The notes beneath the pieces are model-generated. The model was given only the letters and a program-made list of their open reading frames with translations. It did not search any database and was not told where the DNA came from. From the NCBI GenBank assembly GCA_903911805.1, contig CAIWET010000612.1, positions 1 to 31,906 on the forward strand: DNA of 31,906 nucleotides. The letters run 5' to 3'. Below, piece by piece: positions 24,904-31,906 of this stretch. Position numbers and translations under genes: made by a program. Origin of the DNA: an uncultured Ignavibacteria bacterium (GTDB lineage: Bacteria; Bacteroidota; Ignavibacteria; Kapaibacteriales; UBA2268). The first letter of the stretch is position 1. Each line of letters opens with the position of its first letter.

Positions 24904-25440
24904 ATGAAAAATGTAATTAATTGGCAAGAAATTATGTCCGATAGCTCACGCAAATGTATTGAGCACGCAAGCAGAATTTTAATAAAAAATCCCAAAGAAG
25001 TAACTAATTTAATAGAGCTTGGTTTTTCTGGTGTCCCACGATATTCGGGACGAGCAGTTAGAGCGATTTACTATGCATTGCAAGTTGATAATACATTATT
25101 CAAAAAAGAGCTTTCAAACTTAGTTTGGCGATACAAAGATTGCCCTGACGAATCGGTAGAATTTCATTTTATGGGGATATTCTATATGGCTGAATTACCA
25201 AAGAAGCAAAAAGAATTAGCAGAGCTAACTAATATTTGCTTTGCTGCTTTCGATAAAACTGTCCAAAGAATTGCAATCAAAGTTTATGCTGCAGAAACAT
25301 TATTCAAAATTGCAAATAAATTCCCTGCAATGAAAAATGAGGTTATTAGTATATTGATGGCTCAATCCGAAGACGAACACGCTTCGCTAAAAATTACCTC
25401 TAAGCGAATTATAAAAGAACTAATGAAATCAAAGAAATAG
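24904..25440 (+). CDS. HEAT-like alpha-solenoid protein, function unknown
   Basis: A 178-residue, soluble, all-helical protein. Helical pairs such as EVTNLIELGFSG / YSGRAVRAIYYALQVDNTLF, VEFHFMGIFYMAELP and VQRIAIKVYAAETLFKIANKFPAMKNEVISIL look like HEAT-type repeats used for protein binding. I recognise no enzyme motif. Similar short Bacteroidota proteins are sometimes labelled adenylosuccinate lyase, which this sequence does not support. TAGTTTTG at 24867-24874 could be its -7 box. Ferritin follows after 63 bases on the same strand. Confidence 0.65.
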   Translation: MKNVINWQEIMSDSSRKCIEHASRILIKNPKEVTNLIELGFSGVPRYSGRAVRAIYYALQVDNTLFKKELSNLVWRYKDCPDESVEFHFMGIFYMAELPKKQKELAELTNICFAAFDKTVQRIAIKVYAAETLFKIANKFPAMKNEVISILMAQSEDEHASLKITSKRIIKELMKSKK

Positions 25441-25503
25441 ACTATTTTAAATTTTCAAACGTTAAAATATGAATAATATTTTTATTATAAAAAGGAAAAA
25501 AAT

Positions 25504-26016
25504 ATGATCAAGAAAGTAATGGAAGATGCTATTAATGCTCAAGTAGCTAGAGAATTATATAGCTCAAATTTATATTTATCAATGGCAGGTTTTTACCATT
25601 CATTAAATTTAACTGGATTTGCAAACTGGATGAGAGTTCAGGCACAAGAAGAAATGGCTCACGCAATCAAATTATTTGATTATTTACTCGATAGAGGCGG
25701 TCACGCAATAATCAATGAAATTCCTGCTCCACCATCAGTTTGGGATAATCCATTAGCAGCTTTTGAAACTGCTTATGAACACGAACAAATGGTTACATCT
25801 TGGATAAACAACTTAGCCGATTTAGCAGTTAAAGAAGGCGACCACGCTACACATATTCTTTTAAATTGGTTTATTACCGAACAAGTAGAAGAAGAAGCAT
25901 CAACTGGTGAAAAAGTTGAAAGAATTCGTATGGTTGAGGGTTCAAAAGCTGGATTATTTATGATTGACAATGAATTAAAAACCAGAATTTATACTCCACC
26001 ACCACCAAACAAATAA
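25504..26016 (+). CDS. ftnA: Ferritin (bacterial, non-haem)
   Basis: A 170-residue four-helix-bundle ferritin. It oxidises Fe2+ at a di-iron centre and stores iron as mineral in a 24-subunit shell in the cytoplasm. All ferroxidase ligands can be read at the same numbers as in E. coli FtnA: E17, E50, H53, E94 and Q127, with E49, E126, E129 and E130 for the third site. It lacks the Met that binds haem in bacterioferritin. An AAAGGA ribosome site lies about ten bases before ATG 25504. Its stop codon overlaps the start of a PAS gene (TAATG), so the two are translationally coupled. Confidence 0.96.
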   Translation: MIKKVMEDAINAQVARELYSSNLYLSMAGFYHSLNLTGFANWMRVQAQEEMAHAIKLFDYLLDRGGHAIINEIPAPPSVWDNPLAAFETAYEHEQMVTSWINNLADLAVKEGDHATHILLNWFITEQVEEEASTGEKVERIRMVEGSKAGLFMIDNELKTRIYTPPPPNK

Positions 26017-26360
26017 TGGAGAATTTATTTAATTATTTTGATTCGTTAGAAGAAGCAATAACTGTCGCGGATAAGGATGCTATTATTCTTTATATGAATA
26101 AAAAGTCTATTGCAACTTTTGAAAATGATGGCGGAGTTGAATTAATTGGCAAATCACTTTATGACTGCCATAATGAAAATTCTTGCCAAATTATCAGAGA
26201 TATATTGAGTACAGGCAAATCCAATAGCTATACTATTGAGAAAAAGGGGAAGAAGAAGTTTATTCATCAAACTCCCTGGTACAAAAACAATGAAATTGCA
26301 GGAGTAATTGAGTTTTCTATAGTAATTCCATTTGAGATGCCACATTTCAAAAGGGATTAG
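26016..26360 (+). CDS. Single-domain PAS protein coupled to ferritin
   Basis: A 114-residue protein that is essentially one PAS fold: LEEAITVADKDAIILYMNKKS (strands A-B), GGVELIGKSLYDCHNENS (the 'GK.l.dCH....' turn), SCQIIRDILSTGKSNSYTIEKKGKKKFIHQTPWYKNNEIAGVIEFSIVI. The DCH motif and 'kFIh....y....e..Gvie' strands resemble the PAS domain at the end of DUF438 proteins, some of which may bind a cofactor. There is no output domain, so it must act on another protein. It starts on the last base of the ferritin stop codon. A role in sensing redox state, oxygen or iron for ferritin is an inference from that coupling. Confidence 0.8.
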   Translation: MENLFNYFDSLEEAITVADKDAIILYMNKKSIATFENDGGVELIGKSLYDCHNENSCQIIRDILSTGKSNSYTIEKKGKKKFIHQTPWYKNNEIAGVIEFSIVIPFEMPHFKRD

Positions 26361-26471
26361 TGATTTGTTTGGACTTTGCAATTGATGTGGAATCTAAGCT
26401 CTGAAACAAAGACACCATTACACCCAAACCTCCTTGAAGATAAATAAAAAAAAGAGCCATAAATCATGAAC

Positions 26472-26514
26472 AACACCCTAAAAGTAAGACAAAAAACTTT
26501 TGGGGTGTTTTTTT
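26472..26514 (+). terminator. Intrinsic terminator of the ferritin-PAS operon
   Basis: A 14-base stem AACACCCTAAAAGT/ACTTTTGGGGTGTT (one T-G wobble), loop of ten A-rich bases, then a run of T to 26514. It also lies just past the end of the convergent small membrane gene, but that side has no T tract. Confidence 0.85.
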
Positions 26515-26527
26515 ATGTCGTCTTTTT

Positions 26528-26710
26528 TTATCTTTTCCTTGTACCAAATGTTATTACAACTAACCCACCCAACGATAGAGTATATCCGATAATACTTAAT
26601 ATTGACTTATACTCAAGGAAATTTGGAATAATCAATTTAACAATCATTATTCCTATTATTGAAGTACTAACTCCAATAATCCAAAACTTTTTATCTTTAA
26701 AGAAGTTCAT
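26528..26710 (-). CDS. Small membrane protein with two predicted helices
   Basis: A 60-residue protein: a basic N-terminus MNFFKDKKF, a first hydrophobic segment at about 10-29 (WIIGVSTSIIGIMIVKLII), a short loop, a second segment at about 38-56 (LSIIGYTLSLGGLVVITFG) and a positive tail TRKR. It starts five bases after the trhO stop codon, which supports a real gene in that operon over the overlapping plus-strand frame. No family recognised. Confidence 0.6.
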   Translation of the reverse strand: MNFFKDKKFWIIGVSTSIIGIMIVKLIIPNFLEYKSILSIIGYTLSLGGLVVITFGTRKR

Positions 26711-26715
26711 ATTTT

Positions 26716-27801
26716 TTAATCACCTTTTTTGAATCTTCTTTTAACTGGTACTTTAAATTTAAATTCAATATTTTTAGTAGCAGCCAAAATTTCTTTTCTA
26801 ATTTTTTCTTTTATCATTTCCTCGAGTGCCGGATTTTGCTTAATCGAGCCTCGAAGGAGTTTATAATTATTTTTATCGAAATCTGCATTTCTGATTAATA
26901 GATCTTCGATTGCTTTGTCCCTGCATTGCTCGGAGCAAAATCCATAGTGTTTTTTATATTCATCTGGCTTTGCTGTAAAATGAGATTGGCAATCAGCATA
27001 ACGGCAGTTAAAATAGTCTTCTGCAGGCAAATCTGAATAATATGATTTACTGATTACTGTATGAGTATTTTCACTTCCAACATAAGTTGAGATTCTGTCA
27101 TCGAATGTATAAAGATTTCCTAACCAATTTCCATCGTCAAATGTATTCACATATTTTATTACTCCACCATCGAGTTGCCTAACTCCTTTTAATCCAGAAT
27201 TTTCGAGCAATGCGCCAAGTTTTTCGCAGCGAATTCCGCCAGTGCAGTACATTATCACTTCTTTTTCAGCAAACTCCGCTTTATAATCTTTCAATTTGTC
27301 CATTACTTCTTTAAAAGTATCAGTTGCAGCAGGAATAGCAGTTTTAAAATGTCCAAGTTCATATTCGTAATCGTTTCGCATATCGAGTATTACATAATCA
27401 TCTGGATTGGAATCCATCACTTCTTTAAATTCGTCAATTGACATTTTGAAGGTTGATTTTGCAATTTCAGATGACTTATATATTTCACCCATTGCGACAA
27501 TTTCATTGCGGTATTTTACAATCATTTTTGGAAATTTATGACATTCAATTGGAGTTGCTTTTGTATCAATATCTTGAATATTTTTAAAATGCTCTGAAGC
27601 ATCTAAAAACAATCTATAAGCTTTTTCTTGACCAGTATTGCAGGATATCTGTGCATTAATGCCTTCTTCCCCAATATAAATTCTACCTTTCATTCCAATA
27701 TCGCTGCAAAATTGCTTATGATCTTTCACTACATCGATTGGATTAGCTATATCTACAAATTTATAAAATGTTATTAATCTATATTCAGTTTCTTTTATCA
27801 T
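26716..27801 (-). CDS. trhO: tRNA uridine(34) hydroxylase, rhodanese-domain (UPF0176)
   Basis: A 361-residue protein of the YceA/TrhO family, which makes 5-hydroxyuridine at position 34 of some tRNAs in an oxygen-dependent step. Layout: N-terminal acylphosphatase-like domain (about 5-100, with GRIYIGEEGINAQIS), then a rhodanese domain at about 118-225 (YVILDMRNDYEYELGHF, catalytic Cys186 in YCTGGIRCEK, LDGGVIKY). A C-terminal cysteine-rich segment follows (CRYADCQ ... YGFCSEQCRDKA), which could bind a metal ion, and a basic tail KVPVKRRFKKGD. Length fits the family (about 320-360). It lies 30 bases downstream of trmH, making a small tRNA-modification operon. Confidence 0.93.
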   Translation of the reverse strand: MIKETEYRLITFYKFVDIANPIDVVKDHKQFCSDIGMKGRIYIGEEGINAQISCNTGQEKAYRLFLDASEHFKNIQDIDTKATPIECHKFPKMIVKYRNEIVAMGEIYKSSEIAKSTFKMSIDEFKEVMDSNPDDYVILDMRNDYEYELGHFKTAIPAATDTFKEVMDKLKDYKAEFAEKEVIMYCTGGIRCEKLGALLENSGLKGVRQLDGGVIKYVNTFDDGNWLGNLYTFDDRISTYVGSENTHTVISKSYYSDLPAEDYFNCRYADCQSHFTAKPDEYKKHYGFCSEQCRDKAIEDLLIRNADFDKNNYKLLRGSIKQNPALEEMIKEKIRKEILAATKNIEFKFKVPVKRRFKKGD

Positions 27802-27831
27802 TCTTCTTTAATAATTTTTTTCAATATAAAT

Positions 27832-28446
27832 CTATTTTTTTACCCAATAATTATAAGTTTCATCTAATACTTCTGGACTTAGTTGAGGTGTGTCATAAAG
27901 CCCTGCAAGAGTTCTCTGACGCATTGCTTCATAAGCTGAAACAGCACAAGCCACAGAGATATTCAAGCTTTGAGTCATTCCCACCTGAGGAATAATAAAA
28001 TTTCCATCTGACAAGCTAAGAGCTTCTTCGGTCAATCCTTTGTGTTCATTTCCAAAGACTAATGCAACTGGTTGAGTCAAATCCAAATCATAGAGTGATT
28101 TGCTTTCAGTTCCCAAATGTGTTGTAAAAATCTTTTTCCCTTCTGATTTTAATTTCTCATAGCAAGATTCAATAGAATCAAATAAAAGATAATTTACCCA
28201 TTTTCTTGCATTTCCTGAGCTTTTTTTCCCCATCTTTTTTGGGAATTCCTGTCCACTATGATAAACAAGGCAAACCTTAAAAATGCCTACACAATCAGCA
28301 GTTCTTAAAACAGCAGCAACATTATGTGGGTCATGAACATTTTCGAGTACTAATGTTAAATTTGGTTGTCTTTTTTCGAGTACATTCCTTACTTTAAGCT
28401 TTCTTCTGTCTGTGCGTTCGTATTCTTTTAAAAATTCTTTAATCAT
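27832..28446 (-). CDS. trmH: TrmH-family (SPOUT) tRNA 2'-O-methyltransferase
   Basis: A 204-residue SpoU-class methyltransferase using S-adenosylmethionine. The three family motifs are clear: ENVHDPHNVAAVLRTAD (35-51), VALVFGNEHKGLTEEAL (about 128-144) and IPQVGMTQSLNISVACAVSAYE (about 152-173). The knot that binds the methyl donor is formed by the last two. The short N-terminus without an extra RNA-binding domain, and MTQSLNIS rather than the usual rRNA-enzyme variant, favour TrmH (Gm18 of tRNA) over RlmB or TsnR. First gene of the minus operon trmH-trhO-small membrane protein. Confidence 0.85.
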   Translation of the reverse strand: MIKEFLKEYERTDRRKLKVRNVLEKRQPNLTLVLENVHDPHNVAAVLRTADCVGIFKVCLVYHSGQEFPKKMGKKSSGNARKWVNYLLFDSIESCYEKLKSEGKKIFTTHLGTESKSLYDLDLTQPVALVFGNEHKGLTEEALSLSDGNFIIPQVGMTQSLNISVACAVSAYEAMRQRTLAGLYDTPQLSPEVLDETYNYWVKK

Positions 28447-28628
28447 AAATAATAAAAAGACACGAAAATGGCTTATTAATTTTATTTTTGGAGAGATATT
28501 TCATCCTTTAGATTAATTGATATTTATAATTAGTTCAAGTAAAGATTTTATTTTATTGTAAGGTACTTTTCATAATAGATTAATTGTCAATATAAAAAAT
28601 AATATATTCTTTAAAACGTAATTTTATT

Positions 28629-28676
28629 ATGACTAATGATGAACATATTGAATATTGGCTTAAATCATTTCAGTAA
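28629..28676 (+). pseudogene. HEPN gene remnant (15 codons)
   Basis: Encodes MTNDEHIEYWLKSFQ then TAA. The first eleven residues match the start of the intact HEPN protein at 5659 (MNKLEHIAYWLES), and the last residues (WLKSFQ) match that gene's end (WLKSQIK). This looks like an internal deletion joining the two ends of the gene at a shared TGG-CT-AAA-TC-like stretch. The surviving MNT gene starts 18 bases later, as expected for the same two-gene operon. Confidence 0.65.
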
Positions 28677-28694
28677 AATAAAGGAATTATATAA

Positions 28695-29012
28695 ATGGTT
28701 AATATCCCAAATAGCGTCATTGAAAAAATTAATAGATTTCTCGAACTATTAAAGGAAAACCATATTTCTATTCAGAAGTCATATCTTTATGGATCTTATG
28801 CTAATGGCACCTATAATGAATGGAGCGATATTGATTTAGCGATTATATCAGATGATTTTTCTGGAAATTCTTTTTTAGATAAGGTAAATTTAATTGATAT
28901 TATTTTTCAATCTGGCAAAGATATTTCTCCAATGCCTTTCAAGTCTGAAGATTTTGAAAATAGTCCTTTTGCTAGAGACGAAATCTTAAAAAAAGGTATC
29001 AAAATTTCCTAA
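28695..29012 (+). CDS. Orphan MNT-type nucleotidyltransferase
   Basis: A 105-residue paralogue of the protein at 6027-6341, with the same motif positions: G33-S34-Y35, D45 and D47 in WSDIDLAII. The middle differs (LIDIIFQSGKDISPMPF), so it is not a recent duplicate. An AAAGGA ribosome site lies 14-9 bases before ATG 28695. It is intact although its HEPN partner survives only as a 15-codon remnant. A lone antitoxin could protect against related toxins or be in decay. Confidence 0.85.
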   Translation: MVNIPNSVIEKINRFLELLKENHISIQKSYLYGSYANGTYNEWSDIDLAIISDDFSGNSFLDKVNLIDIIFQSGKDISPMPFKSEDFENSPFARDEILKKGIKIS

Positions 29013-29117
29013 ACCCTTACTTTTGTAATCTTAAATATTTATTTATCCTTTATCTTATAACAAATCTCCACTTATATTCGTAATACTTTTTTAATAAATT
29101 TGTATTTATGATAGATT

Positions 29118-30347
29118 ATGAAGATTTTAGTATTTATTATTGCACTTTTTGCTTATAGCTCTCTTTATTCATTGGAATATACTGACAAAACTCCCAATTT
29201 ATTTATTGATTGCAATGGTTGCGATGAAAATTTCTTTAGAGAAAAAATAAAATTCGTAAATTTTGTTAGAGATAGAGCGGATGCTGATATCTATGTAATG
29301 TTGAATTATCAGATGACTGGCTCTGGAGGGAAGAAGTATTTCCTGGACTTTGTTGGTTATAATCAATTTAATGGATTAAACGATACTATTGTTTATACAA
29401 TTCCTAATAGCACAACAGAAGACTTCAGAAGAAATAAAATTACAGAAAAAATCAATCTTGGATTAGTACGATATTTAATGAAAACACAATTCGCCGACAG
29501 TTTAAATCTTAACTTTGCAACCAATACAACTGAGTCCGAAAAGAAAAAAGAAATCAATGACCCTTGGGATTATTGGGTATTTAGTGCAGACTTGAACTCA
29601 TACTTTAGTGGTGAAAAAACTAGTAACTCACTTTCTGCTTATAGCTCACTTTCTGCCGACAGAGTAACAGACGATTGGAAGTTCTCATTAGGATTGAATT
29701 TCAACTATAGCGAAAGCAATTATTTATATGATGATATTAATTACCTTACTTTAACTAAATCAAGGTCTGCAGATGCTTCAGCAATAAAATCCTTGGGAAA
29801 TAATTTTTCTGCTGGAGTTTGGTCATCATATAGCCAAAGTACTTACTCAAATATTCTAAATTCGATTAACGCTAGTGTTGGTGGAGAATACAGCATTCTT
29901 CCATATTCCGAATCAAATAGAGCAGCTATTAAATTGCAATACAAAGTTAGCAATAGATATTATCAATATGAAGAAGAAACAATTTATTTAAAATCAAGTG
30001 AATATGTTCTTAGTAATAATTTGAGTTTTTTATCTAATTTCAAACAAAACTGGGGAAATATATACGCTTCTGTTTCTTGGAGTAATTTTCTAAATGATTT
30101 CGATAAAAATCGCTTTGATGCCTATACCAATTTTTCAGTAAATTTATTCAAAGGATTTAATCTTAATTTCAATTTGTATTATTCTTCTATCCACGACCAA
30201 ATTTCATTGCGCAGAGCCGGCACAAGCGTTGAAGATCTTTTATTGAAACGCAAGCAATTGGGAACTCAATATTCTTATGGTGGAAGTTTTGGAGTAAGCT
30301 ATTCATTCGGCTCAATGTACAGTAATTTTGTGAACACGAGATTTTAA
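29118..30347 (+). CDS. Outer-membrane beta-barrel protein, unknown function
   Basis: A 409-residue protein with signal peptide MKILVFIIALFAYSSLYS. Residues 25-130 form a soluble alpha/beta domain with a conserved-looking opening (LFIDCNGCDENFFREKIKFVNFVRDRADADIYVML). The two cysteines in CNGC could form a disulfide. The rest (about 150-409) alternates polar and aromatic residues in barrel strands (FSLGLNFNYSESN, FSAGVWSSYSQS, ASVGGEYSILPY, YSYGGSFGVSYSFG) and ends in NTRF with a terminal Phe, as outer-membrane barrels recognised by BamA do. Unnamed proteins of this form occur in Bacteroidota. TAAATTTG at 29095-29102 could be its -7 box, giving a short leader. Confidence 0.75.
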   Translation: MKILVFIIALFAYSSLYSLEYTDKTPNLFIDCNGCDENFFREKIKFVNFVRDRADADIYVMLNYQMTGSGGKKYFLDFVGYNQFNGLNDTIVYTIPNSTTEDFRRNKITEKINLGLVRYLMKTQFADSLNLNFATNTTESEKKKEINDPWDYWVFSADLNSYFSGEKTSNSLSAYSSLSADRVTDDWKFSLGLNFNYSESNYLYDDINYLTLTKSRSADASAIKSLGNNFSAGVWSSYSQSTYSNILNSINASVGGEYSILPYSESNRAAIKLQYKVSNRYYQYEEETIYLKSSEYVLSNNLSFLSNFKQNWGNIYASVSWSNFLNDFDKNRFDAYTNFSVNLFKGFNLNFNLYYSSIHDQISLRRAGTSVEDLLLKRKQLGTQYSYGGSFGVSYSFGSMYSNFVNTRF

Positions 30348-30351
30348 AAAA

Positions 30352-30484
30352 AGAGGTTGTCTCAAAAGTCAAGATAAAACTTGCTTCGTCATTCTGAGCG
30401 TAGCGAAGAATCCAGTAAATCAACGACTTACGAAATTCCTGGATTTCTCACTTCGTTCGAAATGACACTTTTGAGACAACCTCT
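30352..30484. repeat. 133-base palindromic element with 18-base perfect inverted ends
   Basis: AGAGGTTGTCTCAAAAGT at 30352-30369 is repeated as its exact complement at 30467-30484. Inside, two different common palindromic repeats face each other: GTCATTCTGAGCG...AAGAATCCAG at about 30389-30416 and CTGGATTTCTCAC...GAAATGAC at about 30439-30466. Half of the element can thus pair with the other half. It begins five bases after the stop of the outer-membrane protein gene and could form a transcript end or be a MITE-like insertion. Confidence 0.8.
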
Positions 30485-30931
30485 CTACTAATATCAATTC
30501 TACCATCAATTTTCCCCTCCTTTTATAAGGAGGGGTGGCAAAACGTGTATTCATACACGTTTTGACGGGGTGGTCACTTTTAATACCAATATTTTCAAAC
30601 GTAGATTCCTGCTTTCGCAGGAATGACAAAATTTAAAAGACACACCCCCTGACCCCCCTCTTGATAGAGGGGGAATTAAGAGAGATGCCGCATCAAGTGC
30701 GGCATGACATACCAATTAATTCTTCACTTCGACATTAATTATTCAATATTCGTTAGTCGATAATTTCTTCTCTTTAAGTCCCTCCATTAATGGGGAGGGA
30801 TTTTGGGTGGGGTGTGACCTGGGCGTTTTTTTCAAACGTAGATGAAGCATCAAGTGCGGCATGACTTCACGAAAATGTTTAATGCGATTCTTCGCTTTGA
30901 TCAGAATGACGGCAAAAAAAATACATTTTCT
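30485..30931. repeat. Repeat block V (D-F'-E-B-C-B-F)
   Basis: Gene-free DNA. D at 30509-30580 with a perfect inner hairpin CAAAACGTG...CACGTTTTG; an F-like piece (gattcctgctttcgcaggaatgac) at about 30601-30629; E at 30639-30677; B inverted at 30683-30710; C inverted at 30770-30818; a mutated B inverted at 30834-30867; F at about 30868-30915. In block IV, D and E are separated by about 13 bases; here the F-like piece sits between them, so it was probably inserted later. Confidence 0.8.
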
Positions 30932-31906
30932 TTATTTCTTTTTTGGCTTTCCATTTCTATCTAATCCCTGTTTGTCGTATCCTTGGCGGTCATAACCTTT
31001 TGCGTCATAGCCTGTTCTATCGTAACCACTTCTATCGTATCCTTGCTTATTATATCCCTGTTTATCGTATCCGTTTTTATCAAAACCTTGTTTATTATAT
31101 CCTAATTTGTCGTAATCATCACGGTCATATCCTTCGCGGTCATAACCCATTTTATCGAAGCCGTGGCGATTTATTCCATATTTATTGAAGCCTTCGCGGT
31201 CGAATCCACCTTCATTGAATCCAAATCGATTGAAGCCGAAGAAATCATAACCATAGTGATTGAAATAAGTGCTAGTTCCTTTGAAAATATGCGCATTATT
31301 CCATCCGAATTTATCAAATCCAGCTGCATCATAGCCGTACTTGTCATATCCTTCTAAATTATATCCACTTCTATCAAAGCCATATTTATTGAAGCCTAAA
31401 GTATTATATCCATCTTTGCCATAACCACTTCTATCAAAGCCATATTGATTAAATCCTTCGCGGTCAAATCCTGTTTTGTCAAATCCATCGGTATTGAAAC
31501 CGTCCTTTCCATAGCCAGTTTTATCATATCCATAGGAATTAAAACCAGTAATATCATATCCATCAGGATTAAATTTGGTTTTGGTGGTTTTATTGATTTT
31601 TTCTTTATTCCAGCCTATCTGATTGAACCCTTCAGAATCATAACCATAAAAATCAAATCCTTCGGAGTTAAGTTTTGTCTGGGTGAATTTATTTATACCA
31701 GATTGGTTCCATCCCTGCTTGTTGTATCCTTCCAAATCATAGCCAAATTTGTCATAACCATATTTATTATAACCTTTTTGGTTATATCCTTCGATGTCAT
31801 AGCCTTCTTGGTCAAATCTGGAATTTGTAACAGAGTGCATTCCGTCTGAATAAAATCCTCTTGTATTTATGGATTTACAGGATGCGACAATTAAGCCAAT
31901 AAGCAT
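30932..31906 (-). CDS. Lipoprotein built of about 47 GY(D/N)xx pentapeptides (5' end at window edge)
   Basis: At least 324 residues; the frame reaches the right edge, so the true start may lie outside. The visible N-terminus LIGLIVASC followed by K is a lipobox, so it is probably lipid-anchored. From residue about 34 to 318 the protein repeats G-(Y/F/W)-(D/N)-x-x with five-residue period, for example GYDKQ-GYNKQ-GYDRS-GYDRT. Three longer insertions break the array, each just after a GWN unit (GWNQSGINKFTQTKLNSE, GWNKEKINKTTKTKFNPD, GWNNAHIFKGTSTYFNHY). The tail is GKPKKK. The regular Asp/Asn and aromatic spacing suggests a solenoid or a metal-binding surface; neither is established. Long frames on the opposite strand are artefacts of the repeats. 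Confidence 0.8.
   Translation of the reverse strand: MLIGLIVASCKSINTRGFYSDGMHSVTNSRFDQEGYDIEGYNQKGYNKYGYDKFGYDLEGYNKQGWNQSGINKFTQTKLNSEGFDFYGYDSEGFNQIGWNKEKINKTTKTKFNPDGYDITGFNSYGYDKTGYGKDGFNTDGFDKTGFDREGFNQYGFDRSGYGKDGYNTLGFNKYGFDRSGYNLEGYDKYGYDAAGFDKFGWNNAHIFKGTSTYFNHYGYDFFGFNRFGFNEGGFDREGFNKYGINRHGFDKMGYDREGYDRDDYDKLGYNKQGFDKNGYDKQGYNKQGYDRSGYDRTGYDAKGYDRQGYDKQGLDRNGKPKKK

Noticed and set aside
26466..26732. Plus-strand 88-residue hydrophobic frame
   Set aside because: It runs through the ferritin-PAS terminator hairpin. The minus-strand frame at 26528-26710 has a proper two-helix protein pattern and sits five bases after trhO.
31445..31849. Plus-strand open frame with periodic I/F/K composition opposite the GYDxx gene
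   Set aside because: Its periodicity follows from the 15-base repeat of the minus-strand gene, and it has no start context or known domain.
1..31906. tRNA or rRNA genes
   Set aside because: I saw no cloverleaf with a TTCGA-type T-loop or rRNA signature in any intergenic stretch; a covariance-model scan would be decisive.

Overview
The window is AT-rich DNA from a bacterium of the Bacteroidota/Chlorobiota (FCB) group. The evidence is secreted proteins with type IX secretion (T9SS) C-terminal sorting domains at two or three loci, an OmpA-type envelope protein, a candidate TAnnTTTG promoter box and weak Shine-Dalgarno signals. The abundant dispersed palindromes between genes are also seen in draft Ignavibacteria/Kapabacteria-like genomes, but I cannot fix the class from sequence alone.

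Layout. 1-542 is a block of dispersed repeats. 543-3577 is an accessory polymorphic-toxin locus: a truncated RHS core with two in-frame stops, a C-terminal GIY-YIG (URI-type) nuclease toxin, an overlapping candidate immunity gene, and a DUF559 (Vsr-like) endonuclease gene lying between inverted copies of a dispersed repeat. An orphan RHS tip follows, duplicating 32 bp of the RHS core exactly. 3578-3958 is more repeats. Then come a propionyl-CoA carboxylase beta subunit (minus), an overlapping HEPN/MNT pair (plus) and a lipoprotein (minus). 7.8-10.2 kb is a phage-flavoured regulatory island: a divergent Mor-like activator, an XRE regulator, an S24 peptidase-domain protein and a NarX-type histidine kinase in a tight operon behind an array of TTACT/AGTAA palindromes. 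10.2-14.9 kb holds two T9SS-type secreted proteins and a small unknown gene. 15.1-18.6 kb is smc. 18.65-19.07 kb is another repeat block. 19.1-24.8 kb (minus) is an envelope operon: a glycine-rich surface protein followed by an OmpA-family protein. Then come a HEAT-like protein, ferritin overlapping a single-domain PAS protein, and (minus) trmH, trhO and a small two-helix membrane protein. A second MNT gene carries a 15-codon remnant of its HEPN partner. An outer-membrane protein, a final repeat block and a lipoprotein of about 47 GYDxx pentapeptides running off the right edge complete the window.

The most unusual feature is the repeat system. At least six short palindromic modules (called A-F here) recur in all gene-free stretches. 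Their order is conserved between distant blocks (A-B-C-D at 4-263 and at 18711-18966; C-A-B-C at 18650-18856 and, inverted, at 3920-3685), which implies that composite units were copied and later interrupted. Module D has constant arms around a variable hairpin, and in one place it brackets a DUF559 nuclease gene in inverted orientation and even encodes part of that protein's N-terminus. This resembles a nuclease-linked REP-like element. The link between the nuclease and repeat spread is inference.
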